Part shown: one piece after another, positions 9,525-17,852 of the stretch
Layout: each line of letters opens with the position of its first letter
Position numbering within the stretch: the stretch's first letter is position 1
Assembly: GCF_010993985.1 (NCBI RefSeq)
Contig: NZ_WINH01000020.1
Coordinates: 1-64,000, forward strand
From: Paraferrimonas sp. SM1919
GTDB lineage: Bacteria; Pseudomonadota; Gammaproteobacteria; Enterobacterales; Shewanellaceae
Reading direction: 5' to 3'
Length of the DNA: 64,000 nucleotides
The notes under the pieces: generated by a model
The model's input: the letters and a program-made list of their open reading frames with translations, nothing else
What the model was told of the DNA's origin: nothing
Database searches by the model: none
Made by a program: the position numbers and the translations under genes

Positions 9525-10466
9525 TTGAGTTTAAATATCGTATTTGCTGGGACTCCTGAATTTGCTGCTGATCACCTGCAAGCACTATTAAATAGTGAGC
9601 ACAATGTTGTAGCAGTATATAGCCAGCCTGACCGTCCAGCTGGTCGCGGAAAAAAGCTGCAAGCCAGTGCTGTTAAAGCGCTAGCTCTCAAACATGAGCT
9701 GCCAATTTACCAACCAACAAGCCTCCGCTCTGCCGATGCTCAGGCTGAGTTAGCGGCATTAAATGCCGATGTCATGGTCGTGGTTGCCTATGGTCTAATT
9801 TTGCCGATTGAGGTACTAGAAACGCCAAAACTTGGCTGCCTAAACGTACACGGTTCAATTTTGCCAAAATGGCGTGGTGCGGCACCGATCCAGCGTTCCA
9901 TTTGGGCTGGCGATCAAGAGACGGGTGTTACCATTATGCAAATGGATGTCGGTCTTGATACTGGCGACATGCTGTTAATTGAAAAGTGTGCCATTGAAGA
10001 TACTGACACCAGTGCTTCTTTATACACTAAGCTTGCAGCCATTGGCCCCAAAGCACTAATAGACTGCTTAGCTAAGCTTGAAGCGGGTAAACTGACTCCT
10101 GAAAAACAGGACGATAACCTAGCCAACTACGCTGAAAAGCTATCAAAAGAAGAAGCTAAGTTAGACTGGAGCAAAGACGCCAAAGCACTAAATCGTGAAG
10201 TACGCGCCTTTAATCCATGGCCTATCAGCCACTTCGCCCTTGAAGGAAACAGCATTAAAGTACACCAGGCGGTAGCAATAGATTGCCAGCAAGGCCAAGT
10301 TGGCGAAATCATTAGTGCAGATAAAAGCGGCCTAGTAGTCCGTTGTGGCGAAGGCGCCCTGCGTATTGAATCTCTGCAATTACCTGGTAAACGTCGTTTA
10401 GACGCTGGTGATGTGATTAACGCTCGTAAAGACTGGTTCACCCCAGGCACTATCTTGGAGCAATAA
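9525..10466 (+). CDS. fmt: Methionyl-tRNA formyltransferase Fmt
   Basis: Formylates initiator Met-tRNA using 10-formyl-THF. The 313-residue protein has [11 protein letters not shown] at the N-terminus, the formyltransferase signature [15 protein letters not shown] near 106-120 with catalytic Asn/His/Asp, and a C-terminal OB-like domain. The start is TTG (9525-9527): it lies 6 bp from the def stop, matches the family N-terminus and has no in-frame ATG nearby. A good Shine-Dalgarno is not evident, suggesting coupling to def translation. Confidence 0.96.
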   Translation: MSLNIVFAGTPEFAADHLQALLNSEHNVVAVYSQPDRPAGRGKKLQASAVKALALKHELPIYQPTSLRSADAQAELAALNADVMVVVAYGLILPIEVLETPKLGCLNVHGSILPKWRGAAPIQRSIWAGDQETGVTIMQMDVGLDTGDMLLIEKCAIEDTDTSASLYTKLAAIGPKALIDCLAKLEAGKLTPEKQDDNLANYAEKLSKEEAKLDWSKDAKALNREVRAFNPWPISHFALEGNSIKVHQAVAIDCQQGQVGEIISADKSGLVVRCGEGALRIESLQLPGKRRLDAGDVINARKDWFTPGTILEQ

Positions 10467-10468
10467 GC

Positions 10469-11755
10469 TTGAAATCAATGAATGTTCGCGCCCTTGCCGC
10501 CAAAGTTTGTTTTGCCGTAATTGACCAAGGTCAGTCACTGACAGCCGAATTGCCCAAGGCCCAAGCCAAGCTAAACTCAGCCAAAGACAAAGGTTTATTA
10601 GCCGAGCTTTGTTACGGAGTAATGCGTCAGTTAGTGCAACTGGATGATTGTATTCGTGGTCGCTTAAGCAAAGCCTTAACCGGCAAAAAACGTGTGGTGC
10701 ACCATGCACTTATGGTTGGGGTATATCAGTTATATTTTACTCGTATCCCTGCCCATGCTGCGGTTGCCGAAACCGTTGAAGCTGTGCGCCAATTGCGCCA
10801 CCCAAGCCTAACTAAGTTGTGTAATGGCGTATTGCGTACGCTTGATCGCGAACGCCCAGAACTCCAGACCAGTCATGATACGTTGACTTATAACCATCCC
10901 GGCTGGTTTATCAAGAAGGTGCAGACCGCATATCCAGATAAGTGGCAATCCATTTTGGATGCCAATAATCAAAAAGCACCAATGTGGTTACGTGCTTCAC
11001 GCCTGCACAACAGCCGTGATCAGTACTTACAGCTTCTGTCTGAACAAGACATTGCTGCCACTGCTGGCAATGGCAGCGATGCCATTTTGCTTGAGCAAGC
11101 CACTACGGTTGAGCGTTTACCAGGTTTTGATAAAGGCTGGGCATCCGTGCAAGACATCGCCGCCCAAGCTTCTGCGGATATATTAGACCCACAGCCAGGC
11201 GAGCGTGTACTAGATGCCTGCGCCGCCCCTGGGGGCAAGACTTGTCACCTGCTAGAGGTACAACCCCAGCTTAAAGAGCTGATCGCCATTGATGCCGATG
11301 CCACTCGCCTAAGCCGCATTGAAGATAACCTGCAACGGTTAAACTTAACGGCTAAAGTTGTGCATGCTGATGCCACCGACTTAAGCGCTGTTGCTGCGGG
11401 TGAGCAGTTTGACCGTATTCTTTTAGATGCACCTTGTTCAGCAACTGGAGTGATTCGTCGCCACCCTGATATTAAATGGTTACGCCGCGCTGATGACATC
11501 GCTAAATTGGTTCAATTACAGTCAAAAATATTCGATGAATGCTGGCAATGGTTAAAGCCTGGTGGCACTCTAGTATATGCGACTTGCTCTATCTTGCCTG
11601 AAGAAAATAGCGAGCAAGTACAGGCATTTATAGAACGCCACCAAGATGCTAAGCTAGTACCAATTAGCCAAAGCAAAGATGATATTGGTTGGCAAAGGTT
11701 ACCCAACCAGGACGGTGGTGACGGCTTCTACTACGCTAAGTTAGTAAAGCAATAA
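10469..11755 (+). CDS. rsmB: 16S rRNA m5C967 methyltransferase RsmB
   Basis: Methylates C967 of 16S rRNA with SAM. The 428-residue protein has an N-terminal NusB-like RNA-binding domain (about 1-140) and a C-terminal Rossmann methyltransferase with DACAAPGGKTCHLLE, DAPCSATGVIRRHPDIKW and YATCSILPEEN, the two cysteine motifs of m5C enzymes. Starts are either TTG at 10469, 8 bases after GGAG, or ATG three codons later; the Shine-Dalgarno spacing favours TTG. It overlaps nothing but lies 2 bp from fmt. Confidence 0.96.
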   Translation: MKSMNVRALAAKVCFAVIDQGQSLTAELPKAQAKLNSAKDKGLLAELCYGVMRQLVQLDDCIRGRLSKALTGKKRVVHHALMVGVYQLYFTRIPAHAAVAETVEAVRQLRHPSLTKLCNGVLRTLDRERPELQTSHDTLTYNHPGWFIKKVQTAYPDKWQSILDANNQKAPMWLRASRLHNSRDQYLQLLSEQDIAATAGNGSDAILLEQATTVERLPGFDKGWASVQDIAAQASADILDPQPGERVLDACAAPGGKTCHLLEVQPQLKELIAIDADATRLSRIEDNLQRLNLTAKVVHADATDLSAVAAGEQFDRILLDAPCSATGVIRRHPDIKWLRRADDIAKLVQLQSKIFDECWQWLKPGGTLVYATCSILPEENSEQVQAFIERHQDAKLVPISQSKDDIGWQRLPNQDGGDGFYYAKLVKQ

Positions 11756-11761
11756 TATTTA

Positions 11762-11898
11762 GGGTCTGTTGGCCTTTGCTCTTTAGTTAAAAGGAATACG
11801 GCAGCGAGTGAAGCGTGTTGGTTCCACTGTAATGAGCGAAATTGCTAACACGCTGTCCGCAGGTTCACATAAAGTAAACATGAAAGGTCAACAGACCC
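11762..11898. mobile_element. MITE-like element between rsmB and trkA
   Basis: A 137-bp non-coding unit with 16-bp terminal inverted repeats (GGGTCTGTTGGCCTTT at 11762-11777; AAAGGTCAACAGACCC at 11883-11898; one mismatch). Internal segments also pair: AGCGTGTT on the left with AACACGCT on the right, so most of the element can fold into one long imperfect hairpin. No open reading frame and no clear target duplication. It fills almost all of the 171-bp gap between two genes normally close together. A non-autonomous transposon remnant or a dispersed REP-like repeat are both possible. Confidence 0.6.
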
Positions 11899-11926
11899 AA
11901 GTAACAAGAATAACAGTAGGATACAG

Positions 11927-13333
11927 ATGAAAATCATCATTTTGGGTGCAGGACAAGTTGGTGGCACACTCGCGGAAAACCTTGTTGGCGAGAACAACGA
12001 CATCACCATTGTCGATTCTAATATCGAACGCCTACGTTATTTACAAGATAAATTCGATTTAAGGGTCGTTGCTGGCCATGCGGCGCACCCGCAAGTCCTT
12101 GCCGATGCCGGTGCCGAAGATGCCGATATGCTGATTGCGGTCACCAACTCTGACGAGTGTAATATGGCTGCTTGCCATGTCGCCTACACCATGTTTGGCA
12201 CGCCAACCAAAATTGCTCGAATTCGTTCTGAGCAATATCTCGAAGTAAAAGATCAACTTTTTATCAACTCTGAAAGCAAACAAGAAGGCAACCAAAGAGG
12301 CGGCTTTGTCATCGATGAGATGATCTCTCCAGAGCACTTGGTGACTAACTACATTAAGCGCCTGATCACCTATCCGGGTGCACTACAGGTTTTAGAATTT
12401 GCCGAAGGCAAGGTGTCACTGGTTGCGATGCGCGCCTATTATGGTGGTCCACTTGTCGGTCATGCACTGTCTACCCTACGGGAGCATATGCCTAATATTG
12501 ATACTCGGGTCGCTGCCATTTTCCGTCAGGGAAGAGCTATTATGCCTCGGGGTACCACCGTTATTGAAGCCGACGATGAAGTGTTTTTCATTGCCGATAG
12601 CCGCCACATCCGTCAGGTTATGTCTGAAATGCAGAAGTTAGACAGTTCTAACCGTAACATTATGATTGCTGGTGGTGGTAATATTGGCTATGGTTTAGCG
12701 CAGCGTTTAGAGGGAAATCATCAAGTTAAAATTATTGAGCGCAATCCTAACCGAGCGCACGCCCTTTCTGAAAAGCTCAGTGATACAACTGTTTTTGCTG
12801 GTGATGCTTCAGATCATGAACTGTTACAAGAAGAGCATATTGACCAAGTAGATGTATTCGTTGCAGTGACCAATGACGACGAAGCCAACATTATGTCAGC
12901 CTTGCTTGCTAAACGCTTAGGCGCCAAGAAAGTAATGGTGCTAATTCAACGGGAAGCTTACGTAGATTTAGTGCAAGATGCCAACATCGATATCGCCATA
13001 TCACCTCAAAATGCGACTATTTCAGCATTGTTAACCCATATTCGCCAAGGTGATATTTGCAATGTGTACTCATTACGCCGCGGGGCAGCAGAGGCTATTG
13101 AAGCCATTGCCCATGGCGATGCCAACAACTCAAAAGTCATTGGCAGACAGATTTCTGAAGTCGACTTGCCACCGGGGACTACCATTGGCGCCATTGTTCG
13201 TGATGATGAGGTGCTAATTGCCCATGATAGAACAATAATTGAAGAAGGCGACCATGTAATCTTATTCTTAGTGAATAAGAAGAATATTGAAAAAGTTGAG
13301 CGGCTATTTCAGCCCAGCGCCTTCTTCTTTTGA
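11927..13333 (+). CDS. trkA: Trk potassium uptake regulator TrkA
   Basis: Cytosolic NAD(H)-binding ring that gates the TrkH potassium channel. It is 468 residues with two tandem RCK units, each with an N-domain dinucleotide loop ([10 protein letters not shown] near residue 7 and [10 protein letters not shown] near 247) and a C-domain. AGGA lies 6 bases before the ATG. The partner trkH is 2.3 kb away on the opposite strand. Because a MITE-like element separates it from rsmB, its promoter may lie in or next to that element. Confidence 0.96.
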   Translation: MKIIILGAGQVGGTLAENLVGENNDITIVDSNIERLRYLQDKFDLRVVAGHAAHPQVLADAGAEDADMLIAVTNSDECNMAACHVAYTMFGTPTKIARIRSEQYLEVKDQLFINSESKQEGNQRGGFVIDEMISPEHLVTNYIKRLITYPGALQVLEFAEGKVSLVAMRAYYGGPLVGHALSTLREHMPNIDTRVAAIFRQGRAIMPRGTTVIEADDEVFFIADSRHIRQVMSEMQKLDSSNRNIMIAGGGNIGYGLAQRLEGNHQVKIIERNPNRAHALSEKLSDTTVFAGDASDHELLQEEHIDQVDVFVAVTNDDEANIMSALLAKRLGAKKVMVLIQREAYVDLVQDANIDIAISPQNATISALLTHIRQGDICNVYSLRRGAAEAIEAIAHGDANNSKVIGRQISEVDLPPGTTIGAIVRDDEVLIAHDRTIIEEGDHVILFLVNKKNIEKVERLFQPSAFFF

Positions 13334-13376
13334 TCACATTTTAGGCGTTAAAAACTAGCAACAACGAACACTCTAA

Positions 13377-13392
13377 ATTAGAATAAACTAAT
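13377..13392. promoter_or_regulatory. Candidate operator of the ArsR-type gene
   Basis: Inverted repeat ATTAG-N6-CTAAT ending 24 bp before the ATG of the ArsR-type regulator, in a very AT-rich promoter region. Placement suggests autoregulation. The arm sequence is short and binding is inferred only. Confidence 0.35.
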
Positions 13393-13416
13393 ATATTATT
13401 TTTAATCTGGTGACCC

Positions 13417-13737
13417 ATGGATAATTTAACCATTGATGCAATGCTAGATAATGCTGGCTTAGCTTCCAAATTACTTAAGGCTATGGCCAATCCATATCGC
13501 CTTGTCTTGTTGTGTCTGCTTCTGAAAAATGAAATGAGTGTTTCAAAACTCAATGATGAGGTTGATCTCAGTCAATCTGCTTTATCCCAACATCTCGCTG
13601 TTCTTCGAAAAGAAGGACTGGTTAGTACCCGCAAAGAAGCTCAGGTGGTTTATTACCAACTTGCCAGCCCTTTAGTTGTTGAGCTGATTTCGACTATGCA
13701 TCAGCACTTTTGTGCAATGCCAACAACTGCTGAGTAA
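13417..13737 (+). CDS. ArsR-family regulator, likely persulfide sensor (BigR/SqrR/YgaV type)
   Basis: A 106-residue winged-helix repressor. The recognition region LSQSALSQHLAVLRKEGLV and the wing VVYYQL are typical of ArsR/SmtB. It lacks the CVC metal site of ArsR. It has exactly two cysteines, Cys33 and Cys99, 66 residues apart, the same separation I know for the paired redox cysteines of SqrR (41/107) and BigR (42/108), which form a tetrasulfide bridge in response to persulfide. The assignment is therefore from motif plus spacing. No sulfide-oxidation gene is adjacent. Its last 44 bp overlap the convergent hemG gene. Confidence 0.8.
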   Translation: MDNLTIDAMLDNAGLASKLLKAMANPYRLVLLCLLLKNEMSVSKLNDEVDLSQSALSQHLAVLRKEGLVSTRKEAQVVYYQLASPLVVELISTMHQHFCAMPTTAE

Positions 13738-14236
13738 AGGATTGTACTTGTTGCCAGTCCGTAAATTCGTACCTTTTAGTAGCATCGGTTGGTCCTTTAG
13801 TCAGTTTCATAATGAACTGAATCATGAGTCGATCAAACAATCGGTAATCTGGATAATCAATTCGTCCAGCCATCACCCCATATAAATCCACTTTTGCAGG
13901 ACACACTGCTTTAAACTTTTTTAGGTAAGGATTAGTTTCTGGTGTATTTTTATTGGCTTTTCTGGCGACCATATTCACCCCAAAAAAGCTCACTTTTTTA
14001 TTGTCTAACAGGGTTTTATGCTGCTCAAAAAAGGCCATAACATTGGGTCGAAATTTACCATAACGAATACTGGCACCTACCACAATGGTATCGAATTGGT
14101 TTAAGTCAACGCTTGCTAACTGCTCAAGGGGCATCACAGTAGGTTGCAATTGCGGCTGCAACTGCTCGCACATATGACTTATGATGGTTTTAGTATGCCC
14201 ATCTATAGTGGAGTATAAAATTAACATCGAATTCAT
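13694..14236 (-). CDS. hemG: Menaquinone-dependent protoporphyrinogen IX dehydrogenase HemG
   Basis: Flavodoxin-like enzyme that oxidises protoporphyrinogen IX to protoporphyrin IX, passing electrons to quinone. From the ATG at 14234-14236 it is 180 residues (E. coli 181), with the FMN loop LYSTIDGHTKTI near residues 6-17 and GASIRYGKF near 57-65. This start overlaps the trkH stop (TAATG), indicating translational coupling; longer in-frame starts would lie inside trkH. The 3' end overlaps the ArsR-type gene by 44 bp, tail to tail. Confidence 0.93.
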   Translation of the reverse strand: MNSMLILYSTIDGHTKTIISHMCEQLQPQLQPTVMPLEQLASVDLNQFDTIVVGASIRYGKFRPNVMAFFEQHKTLLDNKKVSFFGVNMVARKANKNTPETNPYLKKFKAVCPAKVDLYGVMAGRIDYPDYRLFDRLMIQFIMKLTKGPTDATKRYEFTDWQQVQSFTQQLLALHKSADA

Positions 14237-15693
14237 TAGTTTTTCCAAAAAGCCGGGGTGAACAACACTAATAATGTGAAAATCTCTAAACGGCCAAATA
14301 GCATAGCAATCACGCAAATCCATTTAGCAGTATCATTAATGTCACCATAATGAGATGCAACATCAGCAAGCCCAGGCCCTAAGTTATTCAATGATGCGAC
14401 AGTGGCACTAAATGCTGTTATATCATTCAATCCGGTCGCCATTAACCCAAGCATCACTATCACAAAGATTAACGCATACGCAGAAAAAAAGCCCCATACC
14501 GCATCTACAACTCTATCCGGTAGCGCCTTATCCCCAAGTCGAATAGCAAATAAAGCTCGGGGATGGACTAAGCGTTTTAATTCACGCATCCCTTGTAACA
14601 TTAACAACAGAATACGAATGACTTTAATACCACCGCCAGTAGAGCCCGCACAGCCACCAATAAAACTCGAAAAAATTAACAAAAGAGGCAAAAATATAGG
14701 CCATGCCGAAAAATTATCTGTGGCAAACCCTGCAGTAGTGGAAATGGAAACCGCTTGAAATAAAGCCTGATCGAAGGCAACACCTGCATCGCTGTAATAA
14801 TTTTGGGTATAGAGTGTGCCAAAACAAACCGCAACAAGAAGCAGCTGAACGACAAAAAAGAACTTTAACTCACTGTCTTTACCATAAATTTTGAGATTTA
14901 CTTTGCGGCCCATAAAGGCAGCATAATGCAAACTGAAATTTACCGCTGATAGCAGTAAAAAAAACACACAAATCATATTGATGGTGCTGCTATTAAAGTG
15001 CCCCAAACTGGCGTCATAGGAAGAAAAGCCACCAATTGCAATCGTTGAAAATGCATGTCCAATGGCATCAAAACCATTCATTCCTGCCAGGTAGTAAGCC
15101 AGCGCACAAGCAATAGTTAACGTCAGATAGATATACCACAATGCTTTTGCTGTCTCTGCAATTCTTGGCGTCATCTTGGAGTCTTTCATTGGCCCTGGGG
15201 TTTCCGCTCGATACAACTGCATCCCCCCAACACCTAATATCGGCAAAATGGCTACCGCCAAGACAATGATCCCCATCCCGCCTAACCACTGCAGTAAATG
15301 CCGATAAAATAAAATGGATTTAGGTAACGCTTCTAAACCGACAATGACCGTCGCGCCGGTTGTCGTTAAAGCGGAAAAAGATTCAAAAATACTATCTGTA
15401 ATACTTAAATGTGGATTTTCGGCTAAATAAAATGGCAGTGCCCCAATCGCCCCTAGAACAGTCCAAAAAAGTACAACAATAATGAAGCCTGAGCGAACTT
15501 TAAGTTCCTGCTTATATTTACGGTTTGGATACCACATAAACAAACCAATAATAATGCTTAAAGCAAATGCTTCTACAAATGCCCTACCACCGCCGTCTTT
15601 ATATATGAGTGCGATTATTGCAGGTAAGAAGAACACCAAAGAGAACAAACCAACGAGTTGGCCGATGATGCGAATAATGGTTTTATATTGCAT
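14236..15693 (-). CDS. trkH: Trk potassium channel subunit TrkH
   Basis: Inner-membrane K+ channel subunit with TrkA as regulator. The 485-residue protein has about ten membrane segments with the four pore-loop repeats; visible selectivity-filter-like pieces are TTTGATVIVG, AIGGFSSYD, STTAGFATDN and NNLGPGLADV, each with the expected Gly. GGCAGSTGGGIKVIR is a strong family signature. Operon trkH-hemG with a 1-base overlap. Confidence 0.96.
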   Translation of the reverse strand: MQYKTIIRIIGQLVGLFSLVFFLPAIIALIYKDGGGRAFVEAFALSIIIGLFMWYPNRKYKQELKVRSGFIIVVLFWTVLGAIGALPFYLAENPHLSITDSIFESFSALTTTGATVIVGLEALPKSILFYRHLLQWLGGMGIIVLAVAILPILGVGGMQLYRAETPGPMKDSKMTPRIAETAKALWYIYLTLTIACALAYYLAGMNGFDAIGHAFSTIAIGGFSSYDASLGHFNSSTINMICVFFLLLSAVNFSLHYAAFMGRKVNLKIYGKDSELKFFFVVQLLLVAVCFGTLYTQNYYSDAGVAFDQALFQAVSISTTAGFATDNFSAWPIFLPLLLIFSSFIGGCAGSTGGGIKVIRILLLMLQGMRELKRLVHPRALFAIRLGDKALPDRVVDAVWGFFSAYALIFVIVMLGLMATGLNDITAFSATVASLNNLGPGLADVASHYGDINDTAKWICVIAMLFGRLEIFTLLVLFTPAFWKN

Positions 15694-15733
15694 ATACGCT
15701 TGTTTTTTTATCTATAAATGAAACTTTGCACAA

Positions 15734-16354
15734 TTATTGTTCGTCGTCAAATGTTACTGACACTCTCCCCTGAGTGAGATTAGTCAGTTCCAATTCAAAT
15801 CCACCACAATCCTTTGGAGTTAAGCCAAATCTAAGCTTAACTTGGTGCCCATAATCCTGACTAAGCAGTTCTGCATCAAACTGTTTAAAGAGATGTTGGA
15901 CAGTTTTCACATCATCATAATCAACCACAATATCAGCATAGGCAAGTACCCGTACGCTTTCGGTTTTCAGGCGTGCTAAGGCTTGCTTAACGCCACCGCC
16001 ATAAGCACGCACTAATCCGCCTACACCCAATTTTACGCCACCAGAGTAGCGAATGGTTACCGCCACCAAATAGCCGATGCCACTTCCTTGCAAACACGCT
16101 AACATTGGCCTACCAGCACTGCCGGAAGGTTCGCCATCATCACTGGCACCCATATGCATAGTACTGCCTGGTTTATCCGCTATAAATGCCCAACAATAAT
16201 GCCGTGCGTCTGGATAAGCGAGACGCTGTTTAGCCAGCCAAGGCTTAACGTCTGCACTGTTGTTAATACGGTCGATAACGGTGATAAACCGGCTGCGCTT
16301 AATCGTTTCTTCAAAAACGACTTGCTCGGCCGGTACCTGATAACTATCCGTCAT
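15734..16354 (-). CDS. yigZ: IMPACT/YigZ family protein
   Basis: A 206-residue member of the UPF0029/IMPACT family. The N-terminal domain carries KRSRFI and the signature SDDGEPSGSAGRPML and YSGGVKLGVGGLVRAYGGG; a smaller C-terminal domain (about 140-206) follows. The E. coli protein is structurally known but its biochemical role is unclear. The start overlaps the end of pepQ by 11 bp, so the two are co-translated (pepQ-yigZ), and trkH lies 40 bp further along. Confidence 0.93.
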   Translation of the reverse strand: MTDSYQVPAEQVVFEETIKRSRFITVIDRINNSADVKPWLAKQRLAYPDARHYCWAFIADKPGSTMHMGASDDGEPSGSAGRPMLACLQGSGIGYLVAVTIRYSGGVKLGVGGLVRAYGGGVKQALARLKTESVRVLAYADIVVDYDDVKTVQHLFKQFDAELLSQDYGHQVKLRFGLTPKDCGGFELELTNLTQGRVSVTFDDEQ

Positions 16355-17666
16355 TTAACCCAAACTTGCGAGTTAAGTTTTGATGACCAGTTGCTGTTAC
16401 CACAATATTATCTTCAATACGAATTCCACCAAAAGGCTTCAATAAGTCGACCTGTTGCCAATTAACGGCTTTTTTAGCATTCTCGCTCAAGCCGTTTAAA
16501 AGTGAATCGATAATGTATAATCCTGGCTCAATGGTGATCACTTGATTGGCTTGCAAAGTTCGTGAGCAACGCAAGAAAGGGTGATCATCCGGACTGCTGA
16601 CAAAGGTACCTTTATCATCATGCAAAAAGCCGCCGGCATCATGCACCTGTAATCCCAACATATGACCCAAGCCATGTGGGAAAAAGGCCTTTGTTACGCC
16701 CAGCTCAATTAAGTCTTCAGGCTGACCTGTCGATAGCCCAAATTCTAGTAACATATTAGCAATACGTTGATGCATTTGTAGATGCAAATCGACAAAACTT
16801 ACACCAGCTTTAATGCCCTGCATTAATTCAAGTTGTTGCTTATGCATCACTTCTATCATATCTTCAAAGGTGCCACTATCGTGGGCATAGGTCCGAGTAA
16901 TATCTGCTGCATAACCGTTAAAGTTGGCACCAGCATCAATCAGAAATGAATGCAGTTTAGCCGGTACTTTTCGCTCTAAGGCCATATAATGTAAAATCGC
17001 ACTATGTTCATTTAGTGCAATAATCGATGTATAAGGCACTTCATTTTCAGTGTGGTTGATCGCCGCCAGATATTGCTGATTGATTTCATATTCACTCGCA
17101 CTTAGAAAAAATGCAGCGCTTGCAGCTTGATGCCCTTTAACCGCAATTTCATTGGCTTTTTCTAGACAGGCAATTTCATACTCTGACTTAGTAACCCGAT
17201 GATAATGGAAATAATTCATCACATCTTCAGGGTTAAAATGTTTAAAACCAAGTAATCCAGCTACGTCAATATGTTCACCGATGTAGGCATAGTTTTCTAA
17301 ATCGTAAGGTAAATAGCTTGAGATTTCTGTAGGGTTTTTTACAAAACTAATTTCAAAATGTTCGACCCAAAACGCCTCAGGCAACGATTCAACTTTATGC
17401 CAAAAGTCCACCGGTTGATAGAAGTACAATTTAGGCTTGCAATTAGGTTCAATGAGCAACCAGCAATGGGGATGATTGATCAGCGGCGCCCATGCCTTAA
17501 AGTGCGGATTACACTTAAACGGATAATCCATGTCATCTAAGAATTGACGGTGTGGCTGACCGGAATGGATCGCTAGCCCATCGAGACCAGCACGCTCAAT
17601 TATTTGTTCTGCTTTTTGCTGTAATTGTTTTATATGCTGCCCATAGAGCTGCGCTAGATCTGCCAT
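16344..17666 (-). CDS. pepQ: Xaa-Pro dipeptidase PepQ
   Basis: Cleaves dipeptides with C-terminal proline; the family also hydrolyses some organophosphates. The protein is 440 residues with the pita-bread metal site: DAGANFNGYAADITRTY, HGLGHMLGLQVHDAGG and the TIEPGLY Glu. The ATG at 17664-17666 is preferred over one two codons earlier because AGGAG then has 6-base spacing and the N-terminus aligns with E. coli PepQ. Divergent from fadB across 186 bp; in E. coli pepQ is also beside fadBA. Confidence 0.95.
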   Translation of the reverse strand: MADLAQLYGQHIKQLQQKAEQIIERAGLDGLAIHSGQPHRQFLDDMDYPFKCNPHFKAWAPLINHPHCWLLIEPNCKPKLYFYQPVDFWHKVESLPEAFWVEHFEISFVKNPTEISSYLPYDLENYAYIGEHIDVAGLLGFKHFNPEDVMNYFHYHRVTKSEYEIACLEKANEIAVKGHQAASAAFFLSASEYEINQQYLAAINHTENEVPYTSIIALNEHSAILHYMALERKVPAKLHSFLIDAGANFNGYAADITRTYAHDSGTFEDMIEVMHKQQLELMQGIKAGVSFVDLHLQMHQRIANMLLEFGLSTGQPEDLIELGVTKAFFPHGLGHMLGLQVHDAGGFLHDDKGTFVSSPDDHPFLRCSRTLQANQVITIEPGLYIIDSLLNGLSENAKKAVNWQQVDLLKPFGGIRIEDNIVVTATGHQNLTRKFGLNDG

Positions 17667-17736
17667 TTTCATCTCCTAATATCCTTTTTTTAAATTGTAC
17701 CACAGGCTTAACAACAAACTCACCAAGGTAAAAAGT

Positions 17737-17750
17737 CAAACAAACGTTTA
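17737..17750. promoter_or_regulatory. Candidate PsrA-type operator upstream of fadBA
   Basis: CAAAC-AAAC-GTTTA, close to the G/CAAAC-N4-GTTTG/C palindrome recognised by PsrA, the TetR-type fatty-acid regulator that controls fad genes in Pseudomonas and Shewanella. It lies 103 bp before the fadB start in the pepQ-fadB gap. Match is by eye; psrA is not in the window. Confidence 0.4.
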
Positions 17751-17852
17751 ATTTATGTTGATCTGATTAACATTTACGAGTAAAACTGTTGGCGGTTTAC
17801 TCAAATACCAACAACCCTTCGCTCAACAGATAGCGACAACAAGGAAAAGTGT

